A stretch of 64,000 nucleotides of DNA from Camillea tinctor (lineage: Eukaryota; Ascomycota; Sordariomycetes; Xylariales; Xylariaceae), in assembly GCA_022578605.1 (NCBI GenBank), contig MU394072.1, positions 1 to 64,000 of the forward strand, written 5' to 3'. Within the stretch, counting starts at the first letter, position 1, and each line of letters begins with the position of its first letter. The notes under the pieces are model-generated. The model was given only the letters and a program-made list of their open reading frames with translations. It did no database searches and was not told where the DNA came from. Position numbers and translations under genes: made by a program. Positions 10,602 to 20,832 of this stretch are shown here, in pieces.

Positions 10602-12712
10602 TGTGACGACAAGTGTTGAGATGGTCAAAAACGTTGTTAAATATGAGTATGGTGAGTATGGTGAGCGATTGAGAGATACCACGACAATAGTGAGGGTTGC
10701 GGTGTTGATGAGGGGAAGTGGTCCAAGTTGAAGAAATCAAATCCAATAAACAAGAAGGGATCGGGGACGCCAGCTTTTAAAGTATAACTCGGTACTCGGT
10801 ACTCGGTACTCCAAGACGAGGTTAGGTGACGATCGGATTGCACATCGGCCTTAGGCGTTATTAACGTGCCCTTAGGCGATGAGAGAATGTCCTATTAGCC
10901 TGAACTCTCCACTTTAAAGCGCCATATTGCGACTAATTGTCTTTAGAGAATGTTGCCACACTAGAGATAGGATTCATTTAATTCCTATTTATCGGCATGA
11001 CTATGCATGTATACAGCTGAACATCTAGGGTTAGAAAGTTAAGGTGATCAAAAGTATTTGTGTTAGAGGCTAGCTGGTGTAGTCGGGGTTAGGATTTTAT
11101 TAAGAGACTTGCAATTTATTGGGAAACTTAGAAAACAAGAGAGAGACAAGAAAACTATGATAAGATATTGATGAGTTCCCCAATGATGAAAAGGACACTA
11201 GCAGGATATATACTATCAATGATGTACAAATACAACATGTTCATGGGGATTACCTAGTTCAAGCTGTGATACATACTATGCACCTAGGTATGAATGAACA
11301 CATCGGTGCGTAACGTGAGTTTATAACAATTGCTGGGACATATTGGTGGGGGAAAAGAGTGATAACTATAGATAGATCTCTGTGTAACAACATACTGTTA
11401 AGTTTAGGTAGGTTGCCATGCTGAGGTGTATTAGAGGTTGTAAGGAGGAGAGATGCCATAGGCCTTAAGGGCCTACTGGATGTCTTATATACAGCATAGG
11501 TGTGGGACGCACAGACCACCTATTTCAACACATACTATCCACCTAATTACATGAAAGTCTGGAAACTAGGTGTCTTATAAAACTTTACTTTTTTTTTTTT
11601 TACTCGGGGTAAATGTCACTTTCCAGTGCTAGACATCACATGATCACTATCATCTTGGATATATATGGTAGAGTTGCCCTGTAAGTCTTAGTAGGATAGC
11701 TTGTCTTACTAGGGATTGCGGGGCATAAGCCACTATATTGACCGGAACCGGACATCTTTAGTGGCTCTAAGAGGGCCACGATGCATGTGTCTCGGTTCAG
11801 AGTAAATATTCCTTACTCCGGACCCGTCCTCATACAGGGAAAAGGATATGTAAAGAGTATTCATTATCTTGGCGGGGAACCTGACAACTCGATAACGAAC
11901 GCTAAGATACAAATTTACGTCTCTAGGTGAATTGTTGAGGTGTTCAAGTTTGAAAGGGTTGGAAAACATTCTCAACATGATGGTAGTCCATGAGTTCTAA
12001 CCCAGATTCCCAGACTATCAAATCCATCTTTTTTCCGTGCGCAACTCGACCCGTCTATACTGAGCTAATTATAGCTAACATTTGCATGTCGACAAAGTTA
12101 TTAACTAAGAAAAATATTGCGTATAGGCCTTGCTAAAACTCTAGCCCGTCTAGTTCTACATAAGACTTAAAAAAAATCATTGAGCCAATGTACAACATAC
12201 GTAGCGTCTGTGTAATTCATGCTACAGGCATATCTTAAAGTTGCCAAAAAGTTAGTCCTATACAGCCACACATGTTTGTATTATTCGCTGATCTATGCGA
12301 TAAACGTTATACTGGTAGAGAAAATTATGTGCATGCATGTAACCTATCTCTTCGCAATAATATGCAACCACCAAATATACAATATATCTCATATATTAAA
12401 GACATCTCCGCTATACATAGGTAGGGTAAATACATTCACCATTCCTCCTCTGTATGACCGATACACCGAGGATACATACTTAGAATCAATACACTAGAAA
12501 GGGGTCCTTATAATCATGATTAAATTTGCATGGCCTCATAACTATTCATACAAGCACACCTAGAACTAAGGGCCCATTCCATTTCTTTCTAGAATATAGA
12601 GTCATAGTTCTAGTTCTTAGTTTTTTGTTCCTTTTTTGCATTTTGTTTTGTTTTATTTTTCTTTGCTACCTGCACTCATCATGCATGTAAACCCTGCCCA
12701 AGACAGTGGTGT
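10602..12712. other. Intergenic, no gene seen
   Basis: About 2.1 kb between two minus-strand genes. It holds the ACTCGGT repeat near the EthD promoter and several AT-rich stretches. Short frames lack ATG starts or protein-like composition. A T-run occurs near 11588-11600. Confidence 0.5.
10787..10807. repeat. Tandem repeat ACTCGGT x3
   Basis: Three perfect copies of a 7-bp unit, followed by a partial fourth, about 190 bp upstream of the EthD gene start. It may be a microsatellite or tandem regulator sites; there is no independent support for either. Confidence 0.6.
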
Positions 12713-13816
12713 TTATGAGTGACCATTCGTTACTTCAACCGCCGGGGACTCGCTACTCGCCGCCCCTATCTCGGCCCCGGGCTCCCCACTCGCGACACCG
12801 GCCCCTAACGATACGCTACTCATGCCCGCCGTGAGACCCGAGAACGGGCAAGTTCCAGCCGGTATCGCCCCTTCCTCTGCCTTCGGGTTCCCTTCCTCAT
12901 CGAGATCATCCAGGATCTTCTTGCCGAAGAGGTAGCCTTCGCGCTCGACCTCGGGCTTCTCGCTCTCCTCGGCGTACTCCGCGCCGTCGCGGACGTACCA
13001 CTTGGCGAACAGGTCGTTCTGGATCCAGATGACCTTGCCGAGGGCCTTGACGAGCGCGACCTTGCGGTCCATCTTGAGCCGCGGGTGCGAGAGCAGCGCC
13101 TCCGTCAGCGTGTCCTGGATGAAGGACAGGCATGCGCCGATGTGCACGTACTCGATGTGGAGGGGATGCTGTCGCCCGCGACCCACGTGCATCATGCTAG
13201 ACCGGACAGAACAGTCAGTAAAAAAAGGGAAGAAAGAAAAAAAAGAAACCCAATGAACATGGAACACGATGTCCCTTACTACACTTTTAGAACACATCCT
13301 TTACAGCGGCAGGGGGTGAAATGTATGCGTGTGCCCGTCGTTCGGATTAGGTTTTCACTCACCCGACCTTGTCCAGATAGTACCAGAACTCCATCGTGCT
13401 CGGGTCGGAGCACAGCTTGTTGAGATAGGCCCGCAGGAACATCTTCCGATGTAAGATCTGCGGGCTATTGTCGTTCAGGTTTGGGTCGACAGGCCCCTCA
13501 TAACTCGTGCTCCTCGTCTCGAAGGCACGCGCTGTGATGTCATATTGGAGAAGCTTGTGATAGACGATGTTTACTAGCGCCGGTATGAGGGCCTTGATGT
13601 ATTTGGAGCCAGATATCAGAGCCTCGATATCTCCTGCAAGTCATGTAAGTCTTTGTACTCCTTTCTTCGATTAGGATGCTCTAAAGGCTCAGAGCTGGGG
13701 GGGGGCGTACTTGAGCTAAAGTCTAGAAATGAGTGTAGGTATTGTATTCTAGTCTCTAAATTCGTGTATAGATCCTTTCGGTCTATATGCTTCATCGGCC
13801 GCAATAATGGCGCCAT
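12713..13816 (-). CDS. Protoglobin-family haem protein, three exons, 286 aa
   Basis: Exons 13711-13816, 13363-13633 and 12713-13196 (minus strand; 861 nt). Introns are 77 nt (GTACGC) and 166 nt (GTGAGT). Start at ATG 13816 (CCAACATGGCG). Near the N-terminus is MKHIDRKDLYTNLETRIQYL, followed by DIEALISGSKYIKALIPA, both typical of the fungal protoglobin or globin-sensor-like fold. His129, in VGMMHVGRGRQ after the second intron, is the best candidate for the haem-binding proximal histidine, followed by HIEYVHIGACLSFIQ. WIQNDLFAKWYVRD closes the globin fold near residue 195. The last 50 residues are low complexity with a Cys-Pro pair (C242-P243). Related proteins bind O2, CO or NO, and the fungal role is not established. 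There is no output domain, so it is probably a stand-alone soluble gas-binding protein. Confidence 0.85.
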
Positions 13817-14764
13817 GTTGGCGAATTTGTATGCGTGGTGAAAGTCGGAATCCGCGTATAATTCGTCAGGGGTCGAGAGTCGATGCACAATGACTTCCCT
13901 TAGCTGCAAGCGATTACTACCGTCCAAGATGATCTGCTATTATTTTACCGGTAAACGAAAGAGGCTTCATCTCTTCTTCACTTGTTATTTTATAGAGTAC
14001 CGGTGCGTTTGTGTCGTGCGTTTACGTCCAGTGGATGACAATCTAACACTGCTTGATTCGTCCATGAGGTGATGGTGGTATGATTCCGACTCAACTCGAA
14101 TGATTGGGGTGGAGGCGCTGAGAGTAAAAGCCGGGTCAGGGGTGGTTCAGCTTCACCTAGTGGAACCCTCCGAATGCCAAAAGGATGAGCATTCGTATCC
14201 TAACTGCACTATCTACATTGACATTTACATTGACATTCTGCTTCTAACCGAGATGGAATGCACTGCCAAGAGACCCCGCGATTCCCCAGATAATACGTAT
14301 GTACCTAATGATGATGAATGACGAAGCAAGACGTATAAATAATGGCTCTCAGTCTCTCCATCCTAGCGAGCAGGGGGAGAGAAGCTCTCTCTTTTAAGGT
14401 ACCTAGTGTAGGACTCCCCGGCATCGTCTACGGAGATGATCTGAGCTGACCATGACACCTCTCTTCTGACCCGTCAGGTTAGACGCCAAGCCCTGTCAGT
14501 TTTCTAGCGTGACGACGGCGAACTCCTGCTGCTCCCATCAAACAGAATAAAAACCCCAGTTATGAAATCAAGACGAGGCTTTGGTTTCACCGGAAAAGAC
14601 CGCGTGCGTGACCGGAACAATGTTTGGACGTTCAGAACCAGAACTGGGCATGTTTCGATTGATTGATGGATAGCTACCCTCTCAATCCACAATAACCCCC
14701 TTACATTGCACGATCCCTACTCTGATCTGAACACCTCAGAGATGTCCCCTCTGTTTTGCAAATT
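13817..14764. other. Intergenic, promoter side of protoglobin gene
   Basis: About 950 bases. It should contain the protoglobin promoter and the 3' region of the next minus-strand gene. No coding or structural feature is supported. Confidence 0.5.
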
Positions 14765-15382
14765 TCACTGGTCAGCAGAGACCAACAAAGAATCGATTGT
14801 CTCCCAAAGCCTTGAGTCGATGTCGGCCTTCAATAATTCGACTTGCTCAGGGTTGTTTAGTAAGAAATCCACTTCCGGCTTGGGGATTTTCATCTTAGAT
14901 AGGAGTCTCGATCGAATGATTTGACGACGGGTTTCGTCGTCGATGCGAGTCATCTTTCGTAGACCCTGCATCCGTGGCCTAAGGAATGGGTAGTCCGTCT
15001 TGAGTCTGGCTTGTACCCGCTCAGGCAAAGGTTGATCGACTTCGACCCTGTTATATCATCAGGATCAATGCTGCCAACGGGTTTGGTAAGCTTCTCACAG
15101 GGATTCACCCGTCCATATATACCAGATTATGGGAACGTCCTCGCTCGGGGAATTGCCATGGTCTACGAGGAAGAAGCAGGTTTTACCTTCATAGGCAAAA
15201 TCCGTCCCGTATGTATTCCAGCGATCTTGATCGTAGTCGTAGTTGCGACCCCATACTTGCTGGCAAATCAAGTTCCTCATATATGTGCATCGCTCGTGGT
15301 AATCGTTTCCTGGAATAAGATGAGTCTTGGATTGAACTAGGATTCTGATAGAATCCATTAGGTCTCCTCTAATATAAGACAT
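14765..15382 (-). CDS. Unrecognised two-exon protein, 188 aa
   Basis: Exons 15099-15382 and 14765-15047 (minus strand; 567 nt) are joined by a 51-nt GTGAGA-CAG intron with a CTGATGA branch-like site. The join keeps frame and reads through GESLVEVDQPLPERVQ. The start is the ATG at 15380-15382 (GACACCATGTC). The protein is soluble and mixed in charge. The first half is rich in aromatic residues and cysteine (ICQQVWGRNYDYDQDRW). The second half looks helical (EVDFLLNNPEQVELLKADID). No family is recognised. The good splice site, start context and balanced composition support a real gene; lineage-restricted function is possible. Confidence 0.6.
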
Positions 15383-16918
15383 GGTGTCGGTGTTCTTATT
15401 CACACAATTAGATATCGCAGGTGTTGAGAAGGGAGCAACGTGGCAGCGAGGTCGAGGTCTCCACGCCGTAAATAAATACACCAGAAGGCCCAGAAGGCTG
15501 GACCATTCAGAGTAAGCGGTGTACCCTGTGGGCTTGGGTGGGATGTGGAATGATTTTCCTTCAATGATCGACCATTTCGGACTCCTCAGTCTAATATCGA
15601 TAGGGAGAGGCCATTCCCATCTTGATCGAAGGTGTGACCATACCTGGTTCGCTTGCTGCCCCGTTATCTCGTACAGATATATTAACCAACATTCTAAATT
15701 TGGTAGCGGAAATCTATCTAATCAATATCAACCCACGATACTACAGCACGTTAAGTAGATTCAATTTAGTCCAGCTAGCCTCAGTATCATTGTGTTGATT
15801 TATGATAGCTAACCTGAATATCTTACATTAATAAGTGTTATATCCACTCTCGCAAAAAAGCTGGGCACAGGCTTTGACTAACTAAATGGGTTTAGCCCTT
15901 AGAGGATGGGGTTTTTCAGTCGTGTGAAATTGTGCGTCTGATATGCGACGTGTTCCTGTTGTATAAGTGATATTCGACGAGGTGGGCGTGTGCTGTAAAG
16001 GAATGTATCTGATACTCAGGCAGCGATTATCGTGTCATCACGACAGAAGCGAACGGAAGCCCCCGAGATTAAATGAACGATCGTATTATAGGAACATCCT
16101 GCTAGTCTCTAAAGGATCAGTCTATAGAGAACCACAAGGCTTAGATAATACATAATAAAAGACCCTTCACTATATTTATAAGTATCTTTAGATCTTAAAT
16201 ATGCTATACCCCCTAGTAAACGAATAGGTTTACAAGTGATTGCCATCATCGACATGTTGTATGGGAAATATATCAGGTCCTTACAATGATTACATAGAGG
16301 TTAGTTCAATAATAATGATAAGGATTTCAACTTTAGTGGTGTTATTTTACGTACACCGCTACTAAGATATGAATACTTATTCCTAACTTACCCCTTGATG
16401 CTAACTGGCTAAGTGATGGTGAATATATAAAAGGGAGTCACCTCGGAAACACATGGACGTTCTAATATAGTTTTCTATTTCGTTTCATCCTGGAATCTTA
16501 CGGTGTATCATTTCTTCTGATTTCTTTCTTGTTTTCAGTGATGTTAATAAGGTACAAAAGAAATAGTAAGCATTATGACGTTGAATAACGACTAAATGGT
16601 ATATGTGACCTCGCGGCGTCCTATATCATGGACTTGTTCGGCTCTAAGGAGATAGTAACAGGAGATAAGCTGAAAATCCGGATCATGTCGACAGTTGCAG
16701 ATTTCAGGAGATACCATTAAAATCCTATTGGATGACTTACAATCCACGGGGACATAGTATATGAGCATCTACGGTTCATGGTGCTGAGCATTTAAAAGAT
16801 AACTACCTACCTACCGACCTACTTAGGTATGTATATACTATTTTGCTAACTCATTCACCTATACTCCTACAAGCTTTATGTTTCTTTGATACATCTTTTG
16901 AATTACATAAAAACAACC
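15383..16918. other. Intergenic, divergent promoter region
   Basis: About 1.5 kb between divergently transcribed genes, the unrecognised protein on the minus strand and the SDR gene on the plus strand. Short repeated CTACCTACC units occur near 16804-16830. Nothing else is recognised. Confidence 0.5.
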
Positions 16919-18010
16919 ATGAGCTCCAGCACATCACCACGAATTCTTCTGACGGGAGCTACGGGGTTTATCGGGGGAGCCGTTCTCACCCATCTACTTA
17001 ACTCATCATCCCCGATTCTTAGCAACACCGCGATCACTTGTCTCGTTCGAGGTACAGACCGCGTCTCCAAGCTCAAAGCGACCTATGGTGATCGTGTCCA
17101 CCCTATCCTCTACCGAGACCTCGACGACATCGAGGTAACCACCGCAGCCGCCGCCGAACATGACCTCGTCATTAACACTACGCTCGGCTTCCACGCCGCT
17201 TCGGCTCAGGCACTGCTTCTTGGCCTCGCACAGCGCAAGGCATCTACCGGCCGGGACGTGTGGATGGTGCACACTTCAGGCCAGTCAAACCTATCCGAGC
17301 AGACCTTCTCGCGCACTTACATGGAGGATACCCCCGGGCGAGAGTTTAACGATGCCGTAGACGATATATACGACTATGAGAAGCAGCGCGAGGCGCTACA
17401 CCCTTACCTCCAGCGGAGCACAGAGCTAGGTGTCATAGACTCGGGGCTAGAGCTCGGGGTTAAGACGCTAGTCATCATGAGCCCGACGATCTACGGACTT
17501 GGCTCGGGCCTGTTCAATAGGATCAGCATTCAGATCCCGACGTACATCCGCACAGCGCTCGCTCACGGCCGCGCGATAGTAGTCGGGTCTGGGGATAACG
17601 TCAACGATAAAGTGCATGTAGAAGACCTAGCGGATCTATACACGATCATTGCGTTAGACATACTGGGAAACGAGGGGAAGCATTGTCCTGTGGGTAAAAC
17701 GGGGATCATGTTCAGTGGTACTGGGCGGTTCTCCTGGAAGGAAGTAGCACAGGAAGTAGCTGAAGCGTGCTATGAGGAGGGCAAGATTTCGAATAAGGAG
17801 GTTGAGAGCGTCAGCCTGTCCGAGGCAGCAAGGCTATTCACCTCGTATGCGGCTGACAAGGTAGACGAGGATAATGTGGAACTTGGGCTGGCAAGTAACG
17901 TGCGGACCATTGCGGCGGTAGCCAAGACGCTGGGGTGGAAGCCAAGCAGAGGAGAAGAAGAATGGAGAAGGGGGTTTAGGGATGACGTCAAAGAGATTTT
18001 GAAGAGATAG
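16919..18010 (+). CDS. Extended SDR NAD(P)-dependent oxidoreductase or epimerase, 363 aa
   Basis: Intronless. The start is the ATG at 16919 (CAACCATGAGC); an in-frame upstream ATG at 16886 has a poor context. The Rossmann motif TGATGFIGG lies at residues 12-20, with the following LVRG at 42-45 as expected for NAD(P) binding. VHTSGQSNL (118-125) matches the end of beta-strand 5. Y151 and K155 form a YxxxK pair. MSPTIYGLGSGLFNR is the usual SPxxIYG block of extended SDRs (epimerase, NmrA or dihydroflavonol-reductase-like). VHVEDLADLYTIIA is the conserved distal motif. The length is normal for the family. The substrate cannot be inferred. It is about 1.8 kb upstream of the dehydroshikimate dehydratase-like gene, too far apart to claim a shared pathway. 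Confidence 0.85.
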   Translation: MSSSTSPRILLTGATGFIGGAVLTHLLNSSSPILSNTAITCLVRGTDRVSKLKATYGDRVHPILYRDLDDIEVTTAAAAEHDLVINTTLGFHAASAQALLLGLAQRKASTGRDVWMVHTSGQSNLSEQTFSRTYMEDTPGREFNDAVDDIYDYEKQREALHPYLQRSTELGVIDSGLELGVKTLVIMSPTIYGLGSGLFNRISIQIPTYIRTALAHGRAIVVGSGDNVNDKVHVEDLADLYTIIALDILGNEGKHCPVGKTGIMFSGTGRFSWKEVAQEVAEACYEEGKISNKEVESVSLSEAARLFTSYAADKVDEDNVELGLASNVRTIAAVAKTLGWKPSRGEEEWRRGFRDDVKEILKR

Positions 18011-19803
18011 TTACCCGAGGTAGTGAGAACGACAACGGTCCAATGAAAGTATTTAAATATTTCTCATTGTCATAGCAGATAAGGTAAATGTTAGCTTATG
18101 AGATGACATAGATTTGGTGACTGACCTATACTACCTAGTAGACCATCCTTCCATAGGTACGAATACTAATATTAGTATCCACGAGAGACATCATAATAAG
18201 TACAGTTAACGGATACTAAATAGATCGAGTTAATGTACTATACAAACTATTATTGTAGTTCCCCCTTTACGCACTATCTATTAGTTTCATAATCCAAAGC
18301 TGTTTTCTGTTATACCACTACCACTTTCAACTAATATAAATATCAACCATTGATACTGAAATAAAGTGCTCGGTGTGTATAACTAATATCACTCTATTCT
18401 TTTGAACTGTAAGGCTGGAAAAACAAGTTATTGCTTAAGATAAGGGAGAAATTTCTACTTTGTTTATTTTATAAACTCACGTTTAGTTGTTTATTACTAA
18501 ACTGAGAATACTGATATTAAAAAAAGACATAATGAAGTAATGATAATCGCTTTACTCTCTCTTTACTTATAGACAAATAAATAAATCAAAACAAAATCTG
18601 TTGAGATGTTGAGAGAGAAGTGGTGCCAGTCCGTATTATTGATATCATGTTTTATAGCCAAAGAAGCCATCCCTTACGTCGGTCTAAAGTGCCCCGAACT
18701 TTGACTTTGTCATTGCCATTAACGTTACTTTTATTCAAATGACAGTCATGCAATAGATTCGAGAAGCGATGAGAATGCAAAATCCCGAGAATTGGGAGGA
18801 GTATAGGGTTATAGTTGTTACGCCTTCTAGCGTTTGTTGGGTCCTGTGGAGGTTGCATTATAGACATCGTAGTGATATGGAGAATGCATGCCGGGTCAGG
18901 TATGAATATATGTCTTTTTGTATCACTCTCGATACGTGCAGTAACATAAAGTTTCCACTTCTGCACAGCCGCGCATGGCAGTGATCGGTCAATTCAGAGA
19001 TTCTGAGCCAACTCGCCGCTATTACTAGCTTAGTGCTGGTGGTATGTCGATATTATTGGGTGTTTAGAGGTAGAAACCCGCACTACTAAAGATAATAGAT
19101 TTGACGTGTATATGTAGGGGCGTGGCATGTCTTACATGGGTTGCAACTTTGTTTCTTAATGCCGAGCAGCGGAAACATTTCCGACCCTTAGATATCCGTC
19201 CTTAGGAGCAATAAAGCGAGGCAACGAGAACATCGGGAATTGAAGATATCGACTATATTCACGATCGACGATATCACTACTCCCTAATAGTATAATACCC
19301 CGCGGGGAAGGGTCTTTTCGGATGTATAAATGCTATACCCCAGGAAATGATCTAAGATCTCAAGATTCAAAACTTTTATCACCCTAGACTATGTGGGCTG
19401 GGGATAGTTTCTCCAAGCAGAATACGTGTAACGCCTAAGAAAGCCATGTCTTACAGGTGGTAAGCTGATAATCAATAACTTTTCGGCGTACATACCCCCC
19501 CTCGTAGCGTCGAACTCCTTGATTCAGGTTACAGTCACCAAGCCTGCAGCTCCTAGCACAGCTGAGAGGCTCCGCCCGTAGGCGGTGTGATTGTGACATA
19601 TATACGTAGCAACTGCTTCTTATAGACGTCGTACGGATATTGTAAGGAAATTGTGTCTTTTCGGAAATGGGCGGGCTTGACGGACTCGAGGAAACACAGG
19701 TATAGACATATTTACAATAACCGATGTTAATTTAAGTAGTACCGTCTGCGTTCATTCACGATCTCTATCCCTTGCGTCTGTCTTGGACACAACAGCAAAC
19801 AAA
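18011..19803. other. Intergenic, upstream region of the dehydratase gene
   Basis: About 1.8 kb of AT-rich sequence. Two GC-rich dyads stand out in the final 510 bp: CCCCGCGGGG at 19298-19307 and CCGCC-N4-GGCGG at 19572-19585. No gene is seen. Confidence 0.5.
19572..19585. promoter_or_regulatory. Inverted CCGCC-N4-GGCGG dyad, possible zinc-cluster site
   Basis: A perfect 5-bp inverted repeat with a CGTA spacer, about 220 bp before the ATG at 19804. Zn2Cys6 regulators of fungal catabolic genes bind paired CGG/CCG triplets, so placement and form suit an activator site. It does not match the quinate activator consensus as I recall it (GGRTAA-type half sites). Function is inferred only. Confidence 0.35.
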
Positions 19804-20832
19804 ATGGATGTATACAAGCCTGCCATCTTTTCCATATCACTCGGCCGCGCCGTAGTCCATAGCCTCGATCTGAAAATCGATCAAGCGGCCGCTAAGGGAT
19901 TCAGGGGCATCGAGCTCGCCTACGAAGACCTTGAGTTCGCCGCAAAGACATCATTCAAGACCGACGAACCGTCCTTAGCCGAGCTCTCAGCGACGACCGC
20001 CAATATCCGGGCCCGGTGCGATAAGTTAGGACTTGAAGTCATCACGCTCCAGCCCTTCCTCGGCTACGATGGCCTGCTCGACAGGGATGCGCACGCGCTC
20101 ATGATCGAGAAGATCCACGTCTGGTTCCAGCTGGCCAAGATCCTCGGCACGGATATGATTCTGGTGCCGGCGAACTTCCTACCTGCGGATCAGGTGACGG
20201 GAGACATGGAACTCATCGCGGCAGACCTGCGCGAGCTGGCGGACCTCGGGCTCCGCGAGGACCCGCCCGTGCGGTTCGCGTACGAGAACCTCTGCTGGAG
20301 CACGCACGTCAGCACGTGGGAGGCAGCCTGGGCCGTGGTCCAGCTCGTGGACCGGCCCAACTTCGGGCTCTGCCTCGACACGTTCAACATCGCGGGGCGC
20401 GTGTGGGCCGACCCAGCGGCGCCGGATGGCCGAACACCGGACGCCGACATGGTGCTGAAGAAGTCGCTAGAGCGCCTGGTCCGCGATGTCGACGTGCGCA
20501 AGGTTTTCTTCGTCCAGGTCGTCGACGCCGAGAGGATGGACTCACCGCTCGTCGAGGGTCATCCGTTCCACGTCGCCGGCCAGCCCCCGCGCATGAACTG
20601 GTCGCGCAACGCTAGGACGTTCATGTACGAAGAAGACCGCGGCGCATACCTCCCTGTGGAGAAGATCGCGGAGGCTATCTTCGACGGGTTAAGGTATAGG
20701 GGCTGGGTGTCGATGGAGCTCTTCTCGAGGACGCTGTTCGAGAAGGGACCTCATGTAGTTGAGGATCACGCAAGACGTGGTTTTGAGTCGTGGAAAAAGC
20801 TCCAAGCGAAGTTCCACTTAGACAAGCAGTGA
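19804..20832 (+). CDS. 3-dehydroshikimate dehydratase-like TIM-barrel protein, 342 aa
   Basis: Intronless, ATG at 19804. The N-terminus (AIFSISLGRAVVHSLDLKI) and the FRGIELAYEDL block are characteristic of fungal 3-dehydroshikimate dehydratases (Neurospora qa-4 class) within the xylose isomerase-like/AP-endonuclease-2 barrel superfamily. The enzyme converts 3-dehydroshikimate to protocatechuate in quinate and shikimate catabolism, using a divalent metal. The four expected metal ligands are visible: E161 (FAYENLCW), D192 (LCLDTFN), Q238 (FFVQVVDAE) and E305 (SMELFSR). The length is close to that of family members. No other quinate genes (dehydrogenase, dehydroquinase, permease, activator) are adjacent, so it is probably a dispersed paralogue and its physiological substrate is uncertain. 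A dyad upstream may be a regulator site. Confidence 0.85.
   Translation: MDVYKPAIFSISLGRAVVHSLDLKIDQAAAKGFRGIELAYEDLEFAAKTSFKTDEPSLAELSATTANIRARCDKLGLEVITLQPFLGYDGLLDRDAHALMIEKIHVWFQLAKILGTDMILVPANFLPADQVTGDMELIAADLRELADLGLREDPPVRFAYENLCWSTHVSTWEAAWAVVQLVDRPNFGLCLDTFNIAGRVWADPAAPDGRTPDADMVLKKSLERLVRDVDVRKVFFVQVVDAERMDSPLVEGHPFHVAGQPPRMNWSRNARTFMYEEDRGAYLPVEKIAEAIFDGLRYRGWVSMELFSRTLFEKGPHVVEDHARRGFESWKKLQAKFHLDKQ

Noticed and set aside
18652..18966. A 104-codon minus-strand frame
   Set aside because: It opens with GTG rather than ATG and has no protein-like pattern; probably chance.
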